Assembly: GCA_035265665.1 (NCBI GenBank)
Contig: DATFOK010000105.1
Coordinates: forward strand, 7,017-71,016
Length of the DNA: 64,000 nucleotides
From: DASUPK01 sp035265665
GTDB taxonomy: Bacteria; Actinomycetota; Thermoleophilia; Solirubrobacterales; 70-9
Direction of reading: 5' to 3'
This document shows, piece after piece, positions 44,318 through 51,833 of this stretch. Made by a program: the position numbers and the translations under genes. Position 1 is the stretch's first letter. Each line of letters starts with the position of its first letter. A model generated the notes under the pieces. It was not told where the DNA came from and searched no databases. It saw only the letters and a program-made list of their open reading frames with translations.

Positions 44318-45399
44318 GCCGCCCTCAGGGCCGGGGCGGCCGTGACCACGCCTCCCGCGACCTCGATACGGATTGCATCCGCGGCCGGGACGTGGGCGGC
44401 CTCCGTCGCGGTGATCACGGCCTGGCCGCCGCTCGCGAGCAGCGAGACGAGCAGCTCCCGGTGCGCGGGGTCGAGCTCGCTCATCACGTCGTCGAGGAGC
44501 ATCAGCGGCGCCGGCCGGCCGGCCGCCATGAGGGCGGCGCGCTCCGCGAAGAGCAGGGCGAGCAGGGCGAGGCGCTGCTGGCCCTGTGAGCCGAAGCGCC
44601 GCAGCGGCCGGCGGCCGAGGCGAAGCTCGACCTCATCGAGCTGGGGGCCGTAAGAGGTGTAGGCGCGGCCGAGGTCCTCGGCGCGGCGCCGGGCGAGCTC
44701 GGCCGCCAGCTCCTCCCGTCCGCCGGGCGCCCTGGGCCGGTAGGAGATCTCGGCCTCCGCCAGCCCCAGCCCGGAGGCGAGCTCGGCGAAGGTCTCCGCG
44801 AGCGCATCGACGGCCTCGGCCCTGGCCTCCATCAACGGCTCGGCCTCGGCCGCGAGGCGCTCATCCCAGGAGGGCAGTGATTCGGGGCCACCCAGACCGG
44901 CGCGGATTCGCTGGACCAGCGCGTTGCGCTGGGCCAGGGTGCGGCCGAAGCGGCTACGGAGGTCGGCCCGAGCCGGCCGAATCGCGCCGCAGAGGCGGTC
45001 GAGGTGGGCGCGGCGGTGCGCGGGCGAGGCCTTGACCAGCTGCAGGCGATCGGGATGAAAGACGCTCACCAGCGGCCGCTCGCCGGGGTCGCCCGCCAGC
45101 GGCCTGCCCCCCAGCAGGTGCCGCCGCTCACCCGAGCGGTCGATCGCCGCGAGCAGCCGCGAGCCGCTCGCCGGCAGGTCGAGCTCCACGCGGGCGCCCT
45201 GATCACCGAAGCGGATCAGGTCGCGATCGTTTCCGGTCCGGAACGAGCGAGCGGTGAGACCGAAATAGATGGCCTCGAGCAGGTTGGTCTTGCCGGCGCC
45301 GTTCGGGCCATGGACGACGACCACTCCAGCACCAATCGCCGTCCGGCCGTCGTCGAGGTTGCGGAACCCACGGCACTCGACTGCGCCGACGACCGACAT
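44314..45399 (-). CDS. recF: DNA replication and repair protein RecF
   Basis: A 361-aa SMC-like ATPase that loads RecA at gaps. It begins VVGAVECRGFRNLDDG, with Walker A GPNGAGKTNLLEA, the ABC signature SQGQQRLALLALLFAE and Walker B LLDDVMSELD near the C-terminus. The ATG at 45399 is preceded by a REP-like palindrome whose GGAGGAGG serves as ribosome site; the same arrangement occurs before ddl. Confidence 0.95.
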   Translation of the reverse strand: MSVVGAVECRGFRNLDDGRTAIGAGVVVVHGPNGAGKTNLLEAIYFGLTARSFRTGNDRDLIRFGDQGARVELDLPASGSRLLAAIDRSGERRHLLGGRPLAGDPGERPLVSVFHPDRLQLVKASPAHRRAHLDRLCGAIRPARADLRSRFGRTLAQRNALVQRIRAGLGGPESLPSWDERLAAEAEPLMEARAEAVDALAETFAELASGLGLAEAEISYRPRAPGGREELAAELARRRAEDLGRAYTSYGPQLDEVELRLGRRPLRRFGSQGQQRLALLALLFAERAALMAAGRPAPLMLLDDVMSELDPAHRELLVSLLASGGQAVITATEAAHVPAADAIRIEVAGGVVTAAPALRAA

Positions 45400-45400
45400 T

Positions 45401-45446
45401 AATCGGGTGCCTCCTCCGCTTCGCGTCCGGGGCCCCCTCTCATCAA
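45401..45446 (-). repeat. REP-like palindrome, copy D, carrying the recF ribosome-binding site
   Basis: Fills the gap between the dnaN stop (45447-45449) and the recF ATG (45399). On the minus strand it reads from GGGGGCCCC through CGCGAAGCG to GGAGGAGGCACCC, ending 5 bases before ATG. The central 22 bases are identical to copy C before ddl. Confidence 0.75.
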
Positions 45447-46550
45447 CTACACGTTGAGGCGAATCGGCATCACCAGGTAGCTGAAGTCGTCCGCCCCGGC
45501 CGGCTCCAGCAGGCCCGGACGCAGCGGGGAGATCAGCTTGAGGATGACCTCGTCCGACTCGATCGACTCCAGCCCGTCCCTGACGAACTCGGGGTTGAAC
45601 CCGATCTCGAGCAGCTCACCGGAGTACGGGGCCGGCAGCGCCTCGCGGGCGTCGCCAAGGTCCGGCGTCTCGGCTGAGACGACGAGCTCCCCGTCGGAGA
45701 AGGAAAGCCGCAGGGCCGCGTTCCGCTGCGCGAGCTGGGAGACGCGCCGCGTGACCTCGAGGAGCTCGGCTCGCGGCAGCTTCACCTCGTGCTCATAGGA
45801 GTCCGGCAGCAGCTGCTGATGGTTGGGGAACTGACCATCGATCAGCCTCGAGCTGAGTGAGGTCTGGCCGACGCGGAAGATCGCCTGGTTTCGGGTCAGC
45901 CAGACGCGCAGGGACTCCTCGCCGCCCGCCTCGATCAGGCGGGCGAGCTCCCGCAGCGCGCGGGCGGGGACGTTCGCCTCAAGCTTCTCCCCCACTGCCG
46001 CGTCGAGCTTGGTGGTCTTCACGGCGAGGCGGTAGGAGTCGGTGGCGACCATCGTCATCTGATCGCCCTCGACCGTCACCAGCACGCCCGTGAGCACCGG
46101 TCTCGCCTCGTCCCGTGACGCCGCCCGCGCCACCCGGTTGATCGTGTCGCGCAGCGGCGCCGCCGGCAGCTCCGCCGGCTCTCCCTCGGCGTCCGGGAAG
46201 CGCGGAAAGTCGTCGGCGGGCAGGGTGCGCAGATGGAACCGGGAGGAACCGGCGCTCAGCTCGATGTCGCGCTCGGCCTCTCGCAGCGCCAGCGTCACAG
46301 AGCCCTCGGGCAGCGAGCGGACCACCTCGACCAGCAGACGTCCAGGCAGAACGACGGATCCGCCGCCCTCCATCTCACCCTCGAGGCCGACTTCGAGGCC
46401 GAGTTCCATGTCCGTCGCCCGCAGCCGGGCTTCTCCGTCAACGGTGATCAGGATCCCGGAGAGGGCCTGCAGCGCGGCGCGCGCGGAAACGGCCCTCGAA
46501 ACCACGAGCAGCGCATCGAGGAGGGATTGCCTTGTGGTGTTGATCTTCAT
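45447..46550 (-). CDS. dnaN: DNA polymerase III beta subunit (sliding clamp)
   Basis: A 367-aa clamp protein with three repeated domains. It starts MKINTTRQSLLDALLVVSRAV; later landmarks are DDFPRFPDAE, ARPVLTGVLVTVEGD, MVATDSYRLAVK, GQFPNHQQLLP and the C-terminal FSYLVMPIRLNV, close to the canonical (V)MPMRL end. The ATG at 46550 was chosen because it gives the canonical N-terminus. It lies 92 bp downstream of dnaA, and this gap carries DnaA-box-like repeats. Confidence 0.96.
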   Translation of the reverse strand: MKINTTRQSLLDALLVVSRAVSARAALQALSGILITVDGEARLRATDMELGLEVGLEGEMEGGGSVVLPGRLLVEVVRSLPEGSVTLALREAERDIELSAGSSRFHLRTLPADDFPRFPDAEGEPAELPAAPLRDTINRVARAASRDEARPVLTGVLVTVEGDQMTMVATDSYRLAVKTTKLDAAVGEKLEANVPARALRELARLIEAGGEESLRVWLTRNQAIFRVGQTSLSSRLIDGQFPNHQQLLPDSYEHEVKLPRAELLEVTRRVSQLAQRNAALRLSFSDGELVVSAETPDLGDAREALPAPYSGELLEIGFNPEFVRDGLESIESDEVILKLISPLRPGLLEPAGADDFSYLVMPIRLNV

Positions 46551-46586
46551 CGCCGGTTCTTGAGTGTCTCTAGGAGTAGTAAGGGT

Positions 46587-46612
46587 TGTGGACGGCGTGG
46601 ATATGTGGAGAA
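46587..46612 (-). other. Tandem DnaA-box-like 9-mers in the dnaA-dnaN gap (candidate origin or autoregulatory site)
   Basis: Three adjacent 9-mers, TGTGGACGG (46587), CGTGGATAT (46596) and TGTGGAGAA (46604), sit in the same orientation about every 9 bp and resemble TGTGGATAA with 7, 7 and 8 matches. They lie in the 92-bp gap between dnaA and dnaN, the usual origin position, next to a relatively AT-rich stretch (46617-46635). The region is small for a complete actinobacterial oriC, so DnaA autoregulation is also possible. Confidence 0.5.
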
Positions 46613-46642
46613 CCTCCTCTTCGATTCTTTCAGTCGATTCGG

Positions 46643-48010
46643 TCACGATCCGTCAGGTCCCGAATTGACCGGGTTCGAACGCAGTTGGTGAAGCTTCGAG
46701 GTGAGCTCCTCGAGCGTGCGGGCGACGCGGGCGTCCTCGAGTGCGCTGCGTTCCACGCGGCGGATGGCGTGCAGGACCGTGGTGTGGTCGCGGCGATTGA
46801 AGGCCTGGGCGATGGCCGGCAGGGAGAGGTCGGTGAGCTCGCGCGTCAGGTACATGGCGAGTTGCCGGGCGCGAGCGATGCGGGCGGTGCGCCTGGGGGA
46901 GAGGAGCTCGTGGATGGTCAGGTCGAGCCGATCCGCGACGGCCTCTTGAACCTGGCGGGCGTTGAGCTCGGCCGACTCGGTCGCAGCGAGCTGGGCCGGC
47001 AGGGCGTTCTCGACCGACGCGGTGGTGACGGCGGACGACGTGAGTGAGGAGATCGCGACGACCCGCGTCAGTGCTCCCTTCAGAACGCGGAGGTTGGCGG
47101 AGGTCTTTGCGGCGAGGGCGCGCAGGGCGTCGGGAGGAGGCGGTTCCGCCTGTTCCTTCGCGAGGTTGCCGAGGAAGACCAGGCGGGTAGCGAGGTCGGG
47201 CGGCTCGAGCGGGACCGTCAGGCCCCACTCGAAGCGGTCGCGGAGCCGGTCCGCGAGCTCCTTGAGCTCGGCGGGGACACGGTCGGCGGTGAGGACCAGC
47301 TGGGCCCCGCCCTCATAGAGGGCGTTGAAGGTGTGGAAGAACTCGTCGGCGGTACGGGCCTTGCCCTGCAGGAACTGGACGTCGTCGATCAGCAGCACGT
47401 CGGCACGCCGGTAGCGCTCCTTGAATCCGTCGATCGCGGCGCCCTGGAGGGAGGAGACGAACTCGTTGGTGAAAGACTCGGCGGTCGTGTAGTGGACGGT
47501 GAGCTGTGAACTGTGGCGGTTCAGATAGTTGGCGATCGAGCCGAGCAGGTGGGTCTTGCCGAGCCCAGGCGGCCCGTGCAGAAAGAGCGGGTTGTAGGCC
47601 TCACCCGGCGCCTCGGCCACCGCGAGCGCGGCGGCGTGGGCGAGCTGGTTCCCGGGCCCGATCACGAAACGCTCGAAGGTGTAGTCGGGATTGAGCGTGA
47701 CCCGGGAGGCGGCTTCCGGCGCACGCGCCGCGGCCGCGGCCGCATGCGGGGCGACGAGCTCGACCTCGCGGATCCCCTCGACCGACTTGGCGATCGCTCT
47801 ACGCAGCAGCTCGAGGTAGCGCCGGCCGACCCAGCGGATCACTCGCTCCGGGCCGGTGAGATAGAGGGTCGCCCCGCGTCGGGAGACGGGCGAGAGAGGG
47901 GAGAACCAGAGGCGGTAGGTGTCCTCGGGGACCGAGGCGGCGAGCTCCCGCTGGATCTCGCGCCAGGGCCCCGCTAGGTCCTGACGGACGTCACCGGCCT
48001 GCGGCTGAAC
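46643..48010 (-). CDS. dnaA: Chromosomal replication initiator DnaA, no standard start codon for the N-terminal domain
   Basis: A DnaA of about 455 aa. Domain I (WREIQRELAASVPEDTYRLWFSPLSPVSRR) lies upstream of the first standard start, the GTG at 47842, in a frame that is open to a TAA at 48053-48055. Not one ATG, GTG, TTG or CTG occurs there. The best-placed candidate is GTT at 48008-48010, five bases after AAGGAGG. Downstream are Walker A GPPGLGKTH, Walker B LLIDDVQFL, the sensor regions and the box-binding signature RRDHTTVLHAIRR. If GTG 47842 were used the protein would be 399 aa and lose domain I. A REP-like copy lies just upstream. Confidence 0.93.
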   Translation of the reverse strand, partial: VQPQAGDVRQDLAGPWREIQRELAASVPEDTYRLWFSPLSPVSRRGATLYLTGPERVIRWVGRRYLELLRRAIAKSVEGIREVELVAPHAAAAAARAPEAASRVTLNPDYTFERFVIGPGNQLAHAAALAVAEAPGEAYNPLFLHGPPGLGKTHLLGSIANYLNRHSSQLTVHYTTAESFTNEFVSSLQGAAIDGFKERYRRADVLLIDDVQFLQGKARTADEFFHTFNALYEGGAQLVLTADRVPAELKELADRLRDRFEWGLTVPLEPPDLATRLVFLGNLAKEQAEPPPPDALRALAAKTSANLRVLKGALTRVVAISSLTSSAVTTASVENALPAQLAATESAELNARQVQEAVADRLDLTIHELLSPRRTARIARARQLAMYLTRELTDLSLPAIAQAFNRRDHTTVLHAIRRVERSALEDARVARTLEELTSKLHQLRSNPVNSGPDGS

Positions 48011-48030
48011 CTGGTCCTCCTTCGTCGTGT

Positions 48031-48053
48031 GGTGCTCCGAAGGAGCAACCCGT
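48031..48053 (-). repeat. REP-like palindrome, copy E, truncated apex, at the 5' end of dnaA
   Basis: The element matches the arms of copies A and B (minus strand ACGGGTTGCTCC...GGAGCACC) but lacks the ten apex bases CGGCTTCGCC, leaving a TTCG-type hairpin. It begins right at the TAA that closes the dnaA frame upstream and ends about 20 bases before the putative GTT start. Confidence 0.6.
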
Positions 48054-48197
48054 TAGTGAAGCGGCGAGCGGCCGATCATAGGCTCGACCCCTCGGCGTCG
48101 AAAGGGGCGGCCGGCCGCCTACCGTGCAAAACGCGGGGAAAACCGCAAGTGCCTTGTCGGACGCTCCCCGACGCCGGATCCCGGGATGGCCACGGCT

Positions 48198-48203
48198 TAT
48201 ACT
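48198..48203 (+). promoter_or_regulatory. -10 element TATACT of the rpmH promoter
   Basis: TATACT 33 bp before the rpmH ATG is a good -10 hexamer in a genome this GC-rich. The sequence 17 bp upstream (CGGATC) is a poor -35. The 225-bp gap between the divergent dnaA and rpmH starts otherwise contains the copy E repeat and GC-rich sequence without recognisable DnaA boxes. Confidence 0.5.
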
Positions 48204-48235
48204 GCCGTGCCCTCGCCCTCCGACGGGCCCTTTCG

Positions 48236-48370
48236 ATGAAGCGGACCTATCAGCCGAAGAAGCGCAAGCGAGCCCGAACCCACGGGTTCCGAGCGCGCAG
48301 CCGCACTCGCTCCGGTCGCGCGATCCTGAGGCGCCGGCGTCAAAAGGGCCGCAAGCGCCTCACTCCATAA
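48236..48370 (+). CDS. rpmH: 50S ribosomal protein L34
   Basis: A 44-aa L34 with the standard sequence MKRTYQPKKRKRARTHGF and RSRTRSGRAILRRRRQKGRK. It is part of the large ribosomal subunit. The gene lies at its conserved place between dnaA and rnpA, and rnpA begins 2 bp after its stop. Confidence 0.98.
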   Translation: MKRTYQPKKRKRARTHGFRARSRTRSGRAILRRRRQKGRKRLTP

Positions 48371-48372
48371 CT

Positions 48373-48759
48373 TTGGCCTCTGAGGGCCGCCCCGACGCCC
48401 GCCGGCGCCGCCTCTCACGAAGCGGCGACTTCGATCGTGTCTACCGGGAGGGCAGCTCGAGCGCCAATCGCTTCCTGGTCGTCTACTCCTTCTCGCGTCG
48501 GGAGGATGAGTCCGATGATGGCGCGCGACTCGGTCTCTCGGTGGGACGGAAGATCGGCAAGGCCGTGACCCGGAACAAGGTGCGCCGCGCGGTGCGCGAG
48601 GCATTCTGGGAGCTCTCCGACCTGATCCAGCCCGGTCGCGACTACGTGATCGTCGCGCGCCCTGGCGCGGAGGGCCTGCTCGAGCGGGAGGGCCAGGAGG
48701 GAATCCGGGCGTCGCTGGCGGAGTTGATGCAGCCCTCGGTAGAGGAGCGTTTGTCGTGA
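48373..48759 (+). CDS. rnpA: Ribonuclease P protein component
   Basis: A 128-aa basic protein that supports the RNA enzyme trimming tRNA 5' ends. The family motif RNKVRRAVREAF is present, after RLGLSVGRKIGKAVT, and the N-terminal RLSRSGDFDRVYREG is canonical. TTG at 48373 was chosen because it is the only start between the rpmH stop and the conserved region. The 3' end overlaps yidD (GTGA). Confidence 0.95.
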   Translation: MASEGRPDARRRRLSRSGDFDRVYREGSSSANRFLVVYSFSRREDESDDGARLGLSVGRKIGKAVTRNKVRRAVREAFWELSDLIQPGRDYVIVARPGAEGLLEREGQEGIRASLAELMQPSVEERLS

Positions 48760-49073
48760 AACGCTTCCTCGGCGACCTGCTGATTGCGCCGATCCGGCTC
48801 TACCAGCGCTGGATCTCGCCGGCGATCGCGCCGCGCTGCCGCTACTACCCGACCTGCTCGGACTACGCCCTCCAGGCGATTCGGGAGCTGGGCCCGATCC
48901 GCGGATCCATCCTCGCCGCCTGGCGGCTCTTAAGGTGCAACCCGTTCAGCCACGGCGGCATCGACGAGATCGGCGACCGGCGCCTCTTCCGCGGGACGCC
49001 CACGAGGTCGGAACGCCGGCGGGCGCAGACGCCGCCGGGCCCCGCCGGATCCAACCACCTCGGCGCGGCGTAG
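48756..49073 (+). CDS. yidD: Membrane protein insertion efficiency factor YidD
   Basis: A 105-aa YidD protein with the diagnostic LIAPIRLYQRWISPAI, RCRYYPTCSDYALQAI and AAWRLLRCNPFSHGGID, including three conserved cysteines and an amphipathic membrane-binding start. It assists YidC. The ~25-residue Arg/Pro-rich C-terminal tail is longer than usual. GTG overlaps the rnpA stop; yidC starts 10 bp downstream. Confidence 0.95.
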   Translation: MKRFLGDLLIAPIRLYQRWISPAIAPRCRYYPTCSDYALQAIRELGPIRGSILAAWRLLRCNPFSHGGIDEIGDRRLFRGTPTRSERRRAQTPPGPAGSNHLGAA

Positions 49074-49083
49074 GAGTCGGTAC

Positions 49084-49842
49084 GTGTTCCTCCACGCCGC
49101 CATCCCCGTCATTTCCCAGATCGAGGACCTGTTCAACGAGGTGATCGTCTGGATGCACGACGACGTCGGGGTCACCTGGGGCATTGGCATCGTCCTGATC
49201 ACCTGGCTGTCGCGGTTGGTGGTGCTGCCCTTCACGCTGCGATCGATGCACGGCATGCGCGAGATGCAGGCGTTGCAGCCGTATATGAAGGAGATCCAGG
49301 AGAAATACAAGGACGATCGCCAGCGGATGCAGCGGGAGCAGATGGCGCTCTTCCAGGAGCATGGGGTCAACCCGCTCTCGGCCTGTCTGCCGCTCGTCTT
49401 CCAGTTCCCGGTTTTCATCGCGCTCTACCAGCTCCTGAACAGCGGCACCTTCAAGGATGAGTTGCGGGCCTCCGGCGACCCCGGCTGGCTCTTCGTCAAC
49501 CATCTGGCCGAGCACCCGACCGGCCCCGAGGCCGCCGTCCTGGTCGTGCTCGCGGTGGCGGGAACGTTCGCGCTGATCCTCTTCACCCCGTCCCCTCAGA
49601 CCACCGGTGGCACCGCGCAGCGCTACATGTTCGCCGGGATCTTCTCTTTGGTCACGGTCTTCCTGATCCCGAACGCGCCCGCCGGCATCGCCGTCTATTT
49701 CATCGCCAGCGGCCTCTGGCAGATCGGGCAGCAGACCGTGATCCACTTCGTCTGGCCGATTCCTCCCGTCCCGACGCCCGAGGAGGTGCGCGCCACCAAG
49801 CCACCACCGCCGCCTCCGCGGAAGCGCAAGCGGCGGCGCTAG
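49084..49842 (+). CDS. yidC: Membrane insertase YidC/Oxa1
   Basis: A 252-aa insertase of the short Gram-positive type. The YidC core is visible: LITWLSRLVVLPFTLRSMHGM with the conserved groove arginine, a cytoplasmic helical hairpin (LQPYMKEIQEKYKDDRQRMQ, ALFQEHGVNPLSACLPLVFQ), and three further membrane segments ending AVYFIASGLWQIGQQTV. There is no cleavable lipoprotein signal. The C-terminal tail is Lys/Arg-rich, which can bind ribosomes. Start GTG at 49084. Confidence 0.95.
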   Translation: MFLHAAIPVISQIEDLFNEVIVWMHDDVGVTWGIGIVLITWLSRLVVLPFTLRSMHGMREMQALQPYMKEIQEKYKDDRQRMQREQMALFQEHGVNPLSACLPLVFQFPVFIALYQLLNSGTFKDELRASGDPGWLFVNHLAEHPTGPEAAVLVVLAVAGTFALILFTPSPQTTGGTAQRYMFAGIFSLVTVFLIPNAPAGIAVYFIASGLWQIGQQTVIHFVWPIPPVPTPEEVRATKPPPPPPRKRKRRR

Positions 49843-49867
49843 GTCCGGGCGCCTAGACTCCCCGCCC

Positions 49868-50365
49868 GTGGCGGAAGGAGAGGTCGAGTCGCAGCAGGCG
49901 GTGCTGCCGGAGGAACCCGCGGAGCGGGTCAAGGCGCTGCTCGAGCGGATCGTTGAGGAACTCGGGCTCGAGGCATCGGTTGGGGTCGAGGAGGGGGAGG
50001 AGGAGATCCACGCCGATATCGACGGCGAGGACGTCGGTCTGCTGATCGGCCGGCACGGTCAGACGATCGACGCCATCCAGCTGCTCTCCTATCAGGCCGC
50101 TTTCCGCGGCCGGCAGGAGCGCAAACGGGTCACGGTCGACGCCGCCGGGTATCGACGCCGCCAGGGAGAATCACTGCGCCGTCGGGCCGACATGGCCGCC
50201 GAGGACGCGGTGCGCCACGGCGAGCCGGTGGAGATGGACCCGATGGGCTCGAACGAGCGCCGCGTGGTCCACGAGCACCTGCGGGACCGCACCGAGGTCG
50301 AGACCTACAGCGAGGGCGACGAGCCCAACCGCTACGTGGTCGTCGCGCCTCTCGTCCCCGATTGA
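49868..50365 (+). CDS. khpB: KH-R3H RNA-binding protein (Jag/KhpB family)
   Basis: A 165-aa RNA-binding protein. A KH domain (DGEDVGLLIGRHGQTIDAIQLL) is followed by an R3H domain (AGYRRRQGESLRRRADMAA, then ERRVVHEHLRDRTEVETYSEG). The N-terminal Jag domain of firmicute KhpB is missing, as in other actinobacteria. It is the regular neighbour of yidC. GTG at 49868; the stop overlaps rsmG as TTGA. Confidence 0.94.
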   Translation: MAEGEVESQQAVLPEEPAERVKALLERIVEELGLEASVGVEEGEEEIHADIDGEDVGLLIGRHGQTIDAIQLLSYQAAFRGRQERKRVTVDAAGYRRRQGESLRRRADMAAEDAVRHGEPVEMDPMGSNERRVVHEHLRDRTEVETYSEGDEPNRYVVVAPLVPD

Positions 50366-51039
50366 GCGCGATCCCGCCCGCGGCTGAGCCCGCGCTCGAC
50401 GAACTCCTCCGGATGCTGGCGGAGCCGCGGGCCCCTGTCGCGGCGTCCACCGTCCCGCGCGCCCGGGATGTCCACATTGCCGATTCGCTGAGCGGCCTCG
50501 AGCTCGAGACGATCCGCTCGGCCGGGCGGATCGCCGACCTGGGCAGCGGCGCCGGGCTGCCCGGGCTGGTGCTGGCCGCAGTTCTGCCCGACGTCCGCGT
50601 CGACCTGATCGAATCGGTGACGCGCAAGTGCGACTTCCTCCGCGACGCGGTCGGGCGGATGCGGCTCGACAACGCCATCGTCGTCTGCGAGCGCTCCGAG
50701 GACTGGGCGCGTGGCGGAGGACGGGAGGCCTACGAGGCCGTCACCGCCAGGTCCGTGGGCCGGCTCGCCGCCCTCGCCGAGCTCGCCTCTCCGCTCCTCC
50801 GCGACGGTGGCCTGCTCGCCGCCTGGAAGGGGGCGCGCTCCGCGCAGGAGGAGGCGGAGATGGCCCGGGCGGCCGATCGACTGGCCATGGAGCCGATCGA
50901 GATCCGCTCGGTGCAGCCTTATCGGTCGAGCCGCAACCGACACATCCACCTCCTCCGCAAGAATGGACCGACTCCGAACGGGCTTCCGCGGCGTCCCGGA
51001 ATGGCGGCGAAGCGGCCGTTCGGGACCGAACGAAACTGA
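50362..51039 (+). CDS. rsmG: 16S rRNA (guanine527-N7)-methyltransferase RsmG
   Basis: A 225-aa SAM-dependent methyltransferase. The SAM site IADLGSGAGLPGLVLAAVLP, the conserved DLIESVTRKCDFLRD and the TARSVGRLAALAELASPLLR segment are typical. Start TTG at 50362 overlaps the khpB stop. The C-terminal ~30 residues are a low-conservation tail. It lies in the usual gidB-parA-parB order. Confidence 0.94.
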   Translation: MSAIPPAAEPALDELLRMLAEPRAPVAASTVPRARDVHIADSLSGLELETIRSAGRIADLGSGAGLPGLVLAAVLPDVRVDLIESVTRKCDFLRDAVGRMRLDNAIVVCERSEDWARGGGREAYEAVTARSVGRLAALAELASPLLRDGGLLAAWKGARSAQEEAEMARAADRLAMEPIEIRSVQPYRSSRNRHIHLLRKNGPTPNGLPRRPGMAAKRPFGTERN

Positions 51040-51053
51040 CCCGAACGAACTCC

Positions 51054-51833
51054 ATGGGAACCGTCTACGCGATCGCAAACCAGAAGGGGGGTGTGGGCAA
51101 GACGACCACGGCCGTCAACATGGGCGCCTGCGTCGCCGGGGGAGGGCAGCAGACCCTGCTCGTCGACCTCGACGCGCAGTGCAACGCCACGGTTGCGCTC
51201 GGCCTGGCGAAGAACTCGACACCCTCCTCCTACGAGTGCCTGACCGGCGAGGTTTCGGTCGCCGAGGCGGCCCGGCCGGCGGGACCGGACAACCTGTGGA
51301 TAGTTCCGGCGCACGTGGACCTCGCCGGCGCAGCGGTCGAGCTCCCGCGGACGAGCGGCTACGAGACCAGGCTCCGCGACGGCCTTGGGCCGGTTCGCGA
51401 GCGCTTCGCCTACACCCTGCTCGACTGTCCGCCCTCGCTCGGGCCGGTCGCGGTCAACGCCCTCGTCGCCGCTGACATGGTGATCGTCCCGGTCCAGGCC
51501 GAGTACCTCGCCCTCGAGGGGCTGGTCCAGTTCCTCGACACGCTCAAGCTGGTCCGCCAGGAGCTCAACCCGGGCCTGGAGATGGCCGGCGTCCTGATCA
51601 CGATGCATGACGACCGCACCCGGCTCGCCCGGGACGTCGAGCGCGAGCTGCGCGAACACCTGCCGGCGCGGGTCTTCGAAACCGTCATTCCGCGGAGCGT
51701 CCGGATCGCCGAGGCGCCGAGCTACGGGATCCCGGTCTCCGAACACGACGCCAAGTCGACCGGATCGCGCGCCTACCGCGCCCTCGCCGACGAGGTCCTC
51801 GCCCTCGCATCGGCCGAAAGGGAGGCTGCCTGA
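51054..51833 (+). CDS. parA: Chromosome partitioning ATPase ParA/Soj
   Basis: A 259-aa ParA. The deviant Walker A motif QKGGVGKTTTAVN (residues 10-22), LVDLDAQCNATVALG, the switch region LLDCPPSLGPVAVNAL and PRSVRIAEAPSYGIPVSEHD are all canonical. The ATG at 51054 gives MGTVYAIANQKGG. It drives segregation of ParB-parS complexes. parB overlaps its stop by one base (TGATG). Confidence 0.96.
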   Translation: MGTVYAIANQKGGVGKTTTAVNMGACVAGGGQQTLLVDLDAQCNATVALGLAKNSTPSSYECLTGEVSVAEAARPAGPDNLWIVPAHVDLAGAAVELPRTSGYETRLRDGLGPVRERFAYTLLDCPPSLGPVAVNALVAADMVIVPVQAEYLALEGLVQFLDTLKLVRQELNPGLEMAGVLITMHDDRTRLARDVERELREHLPARVFETVIPRSVRIAEAPSYGIPVSEHDAKSTGSRAYRALADEVLALASAEREAA

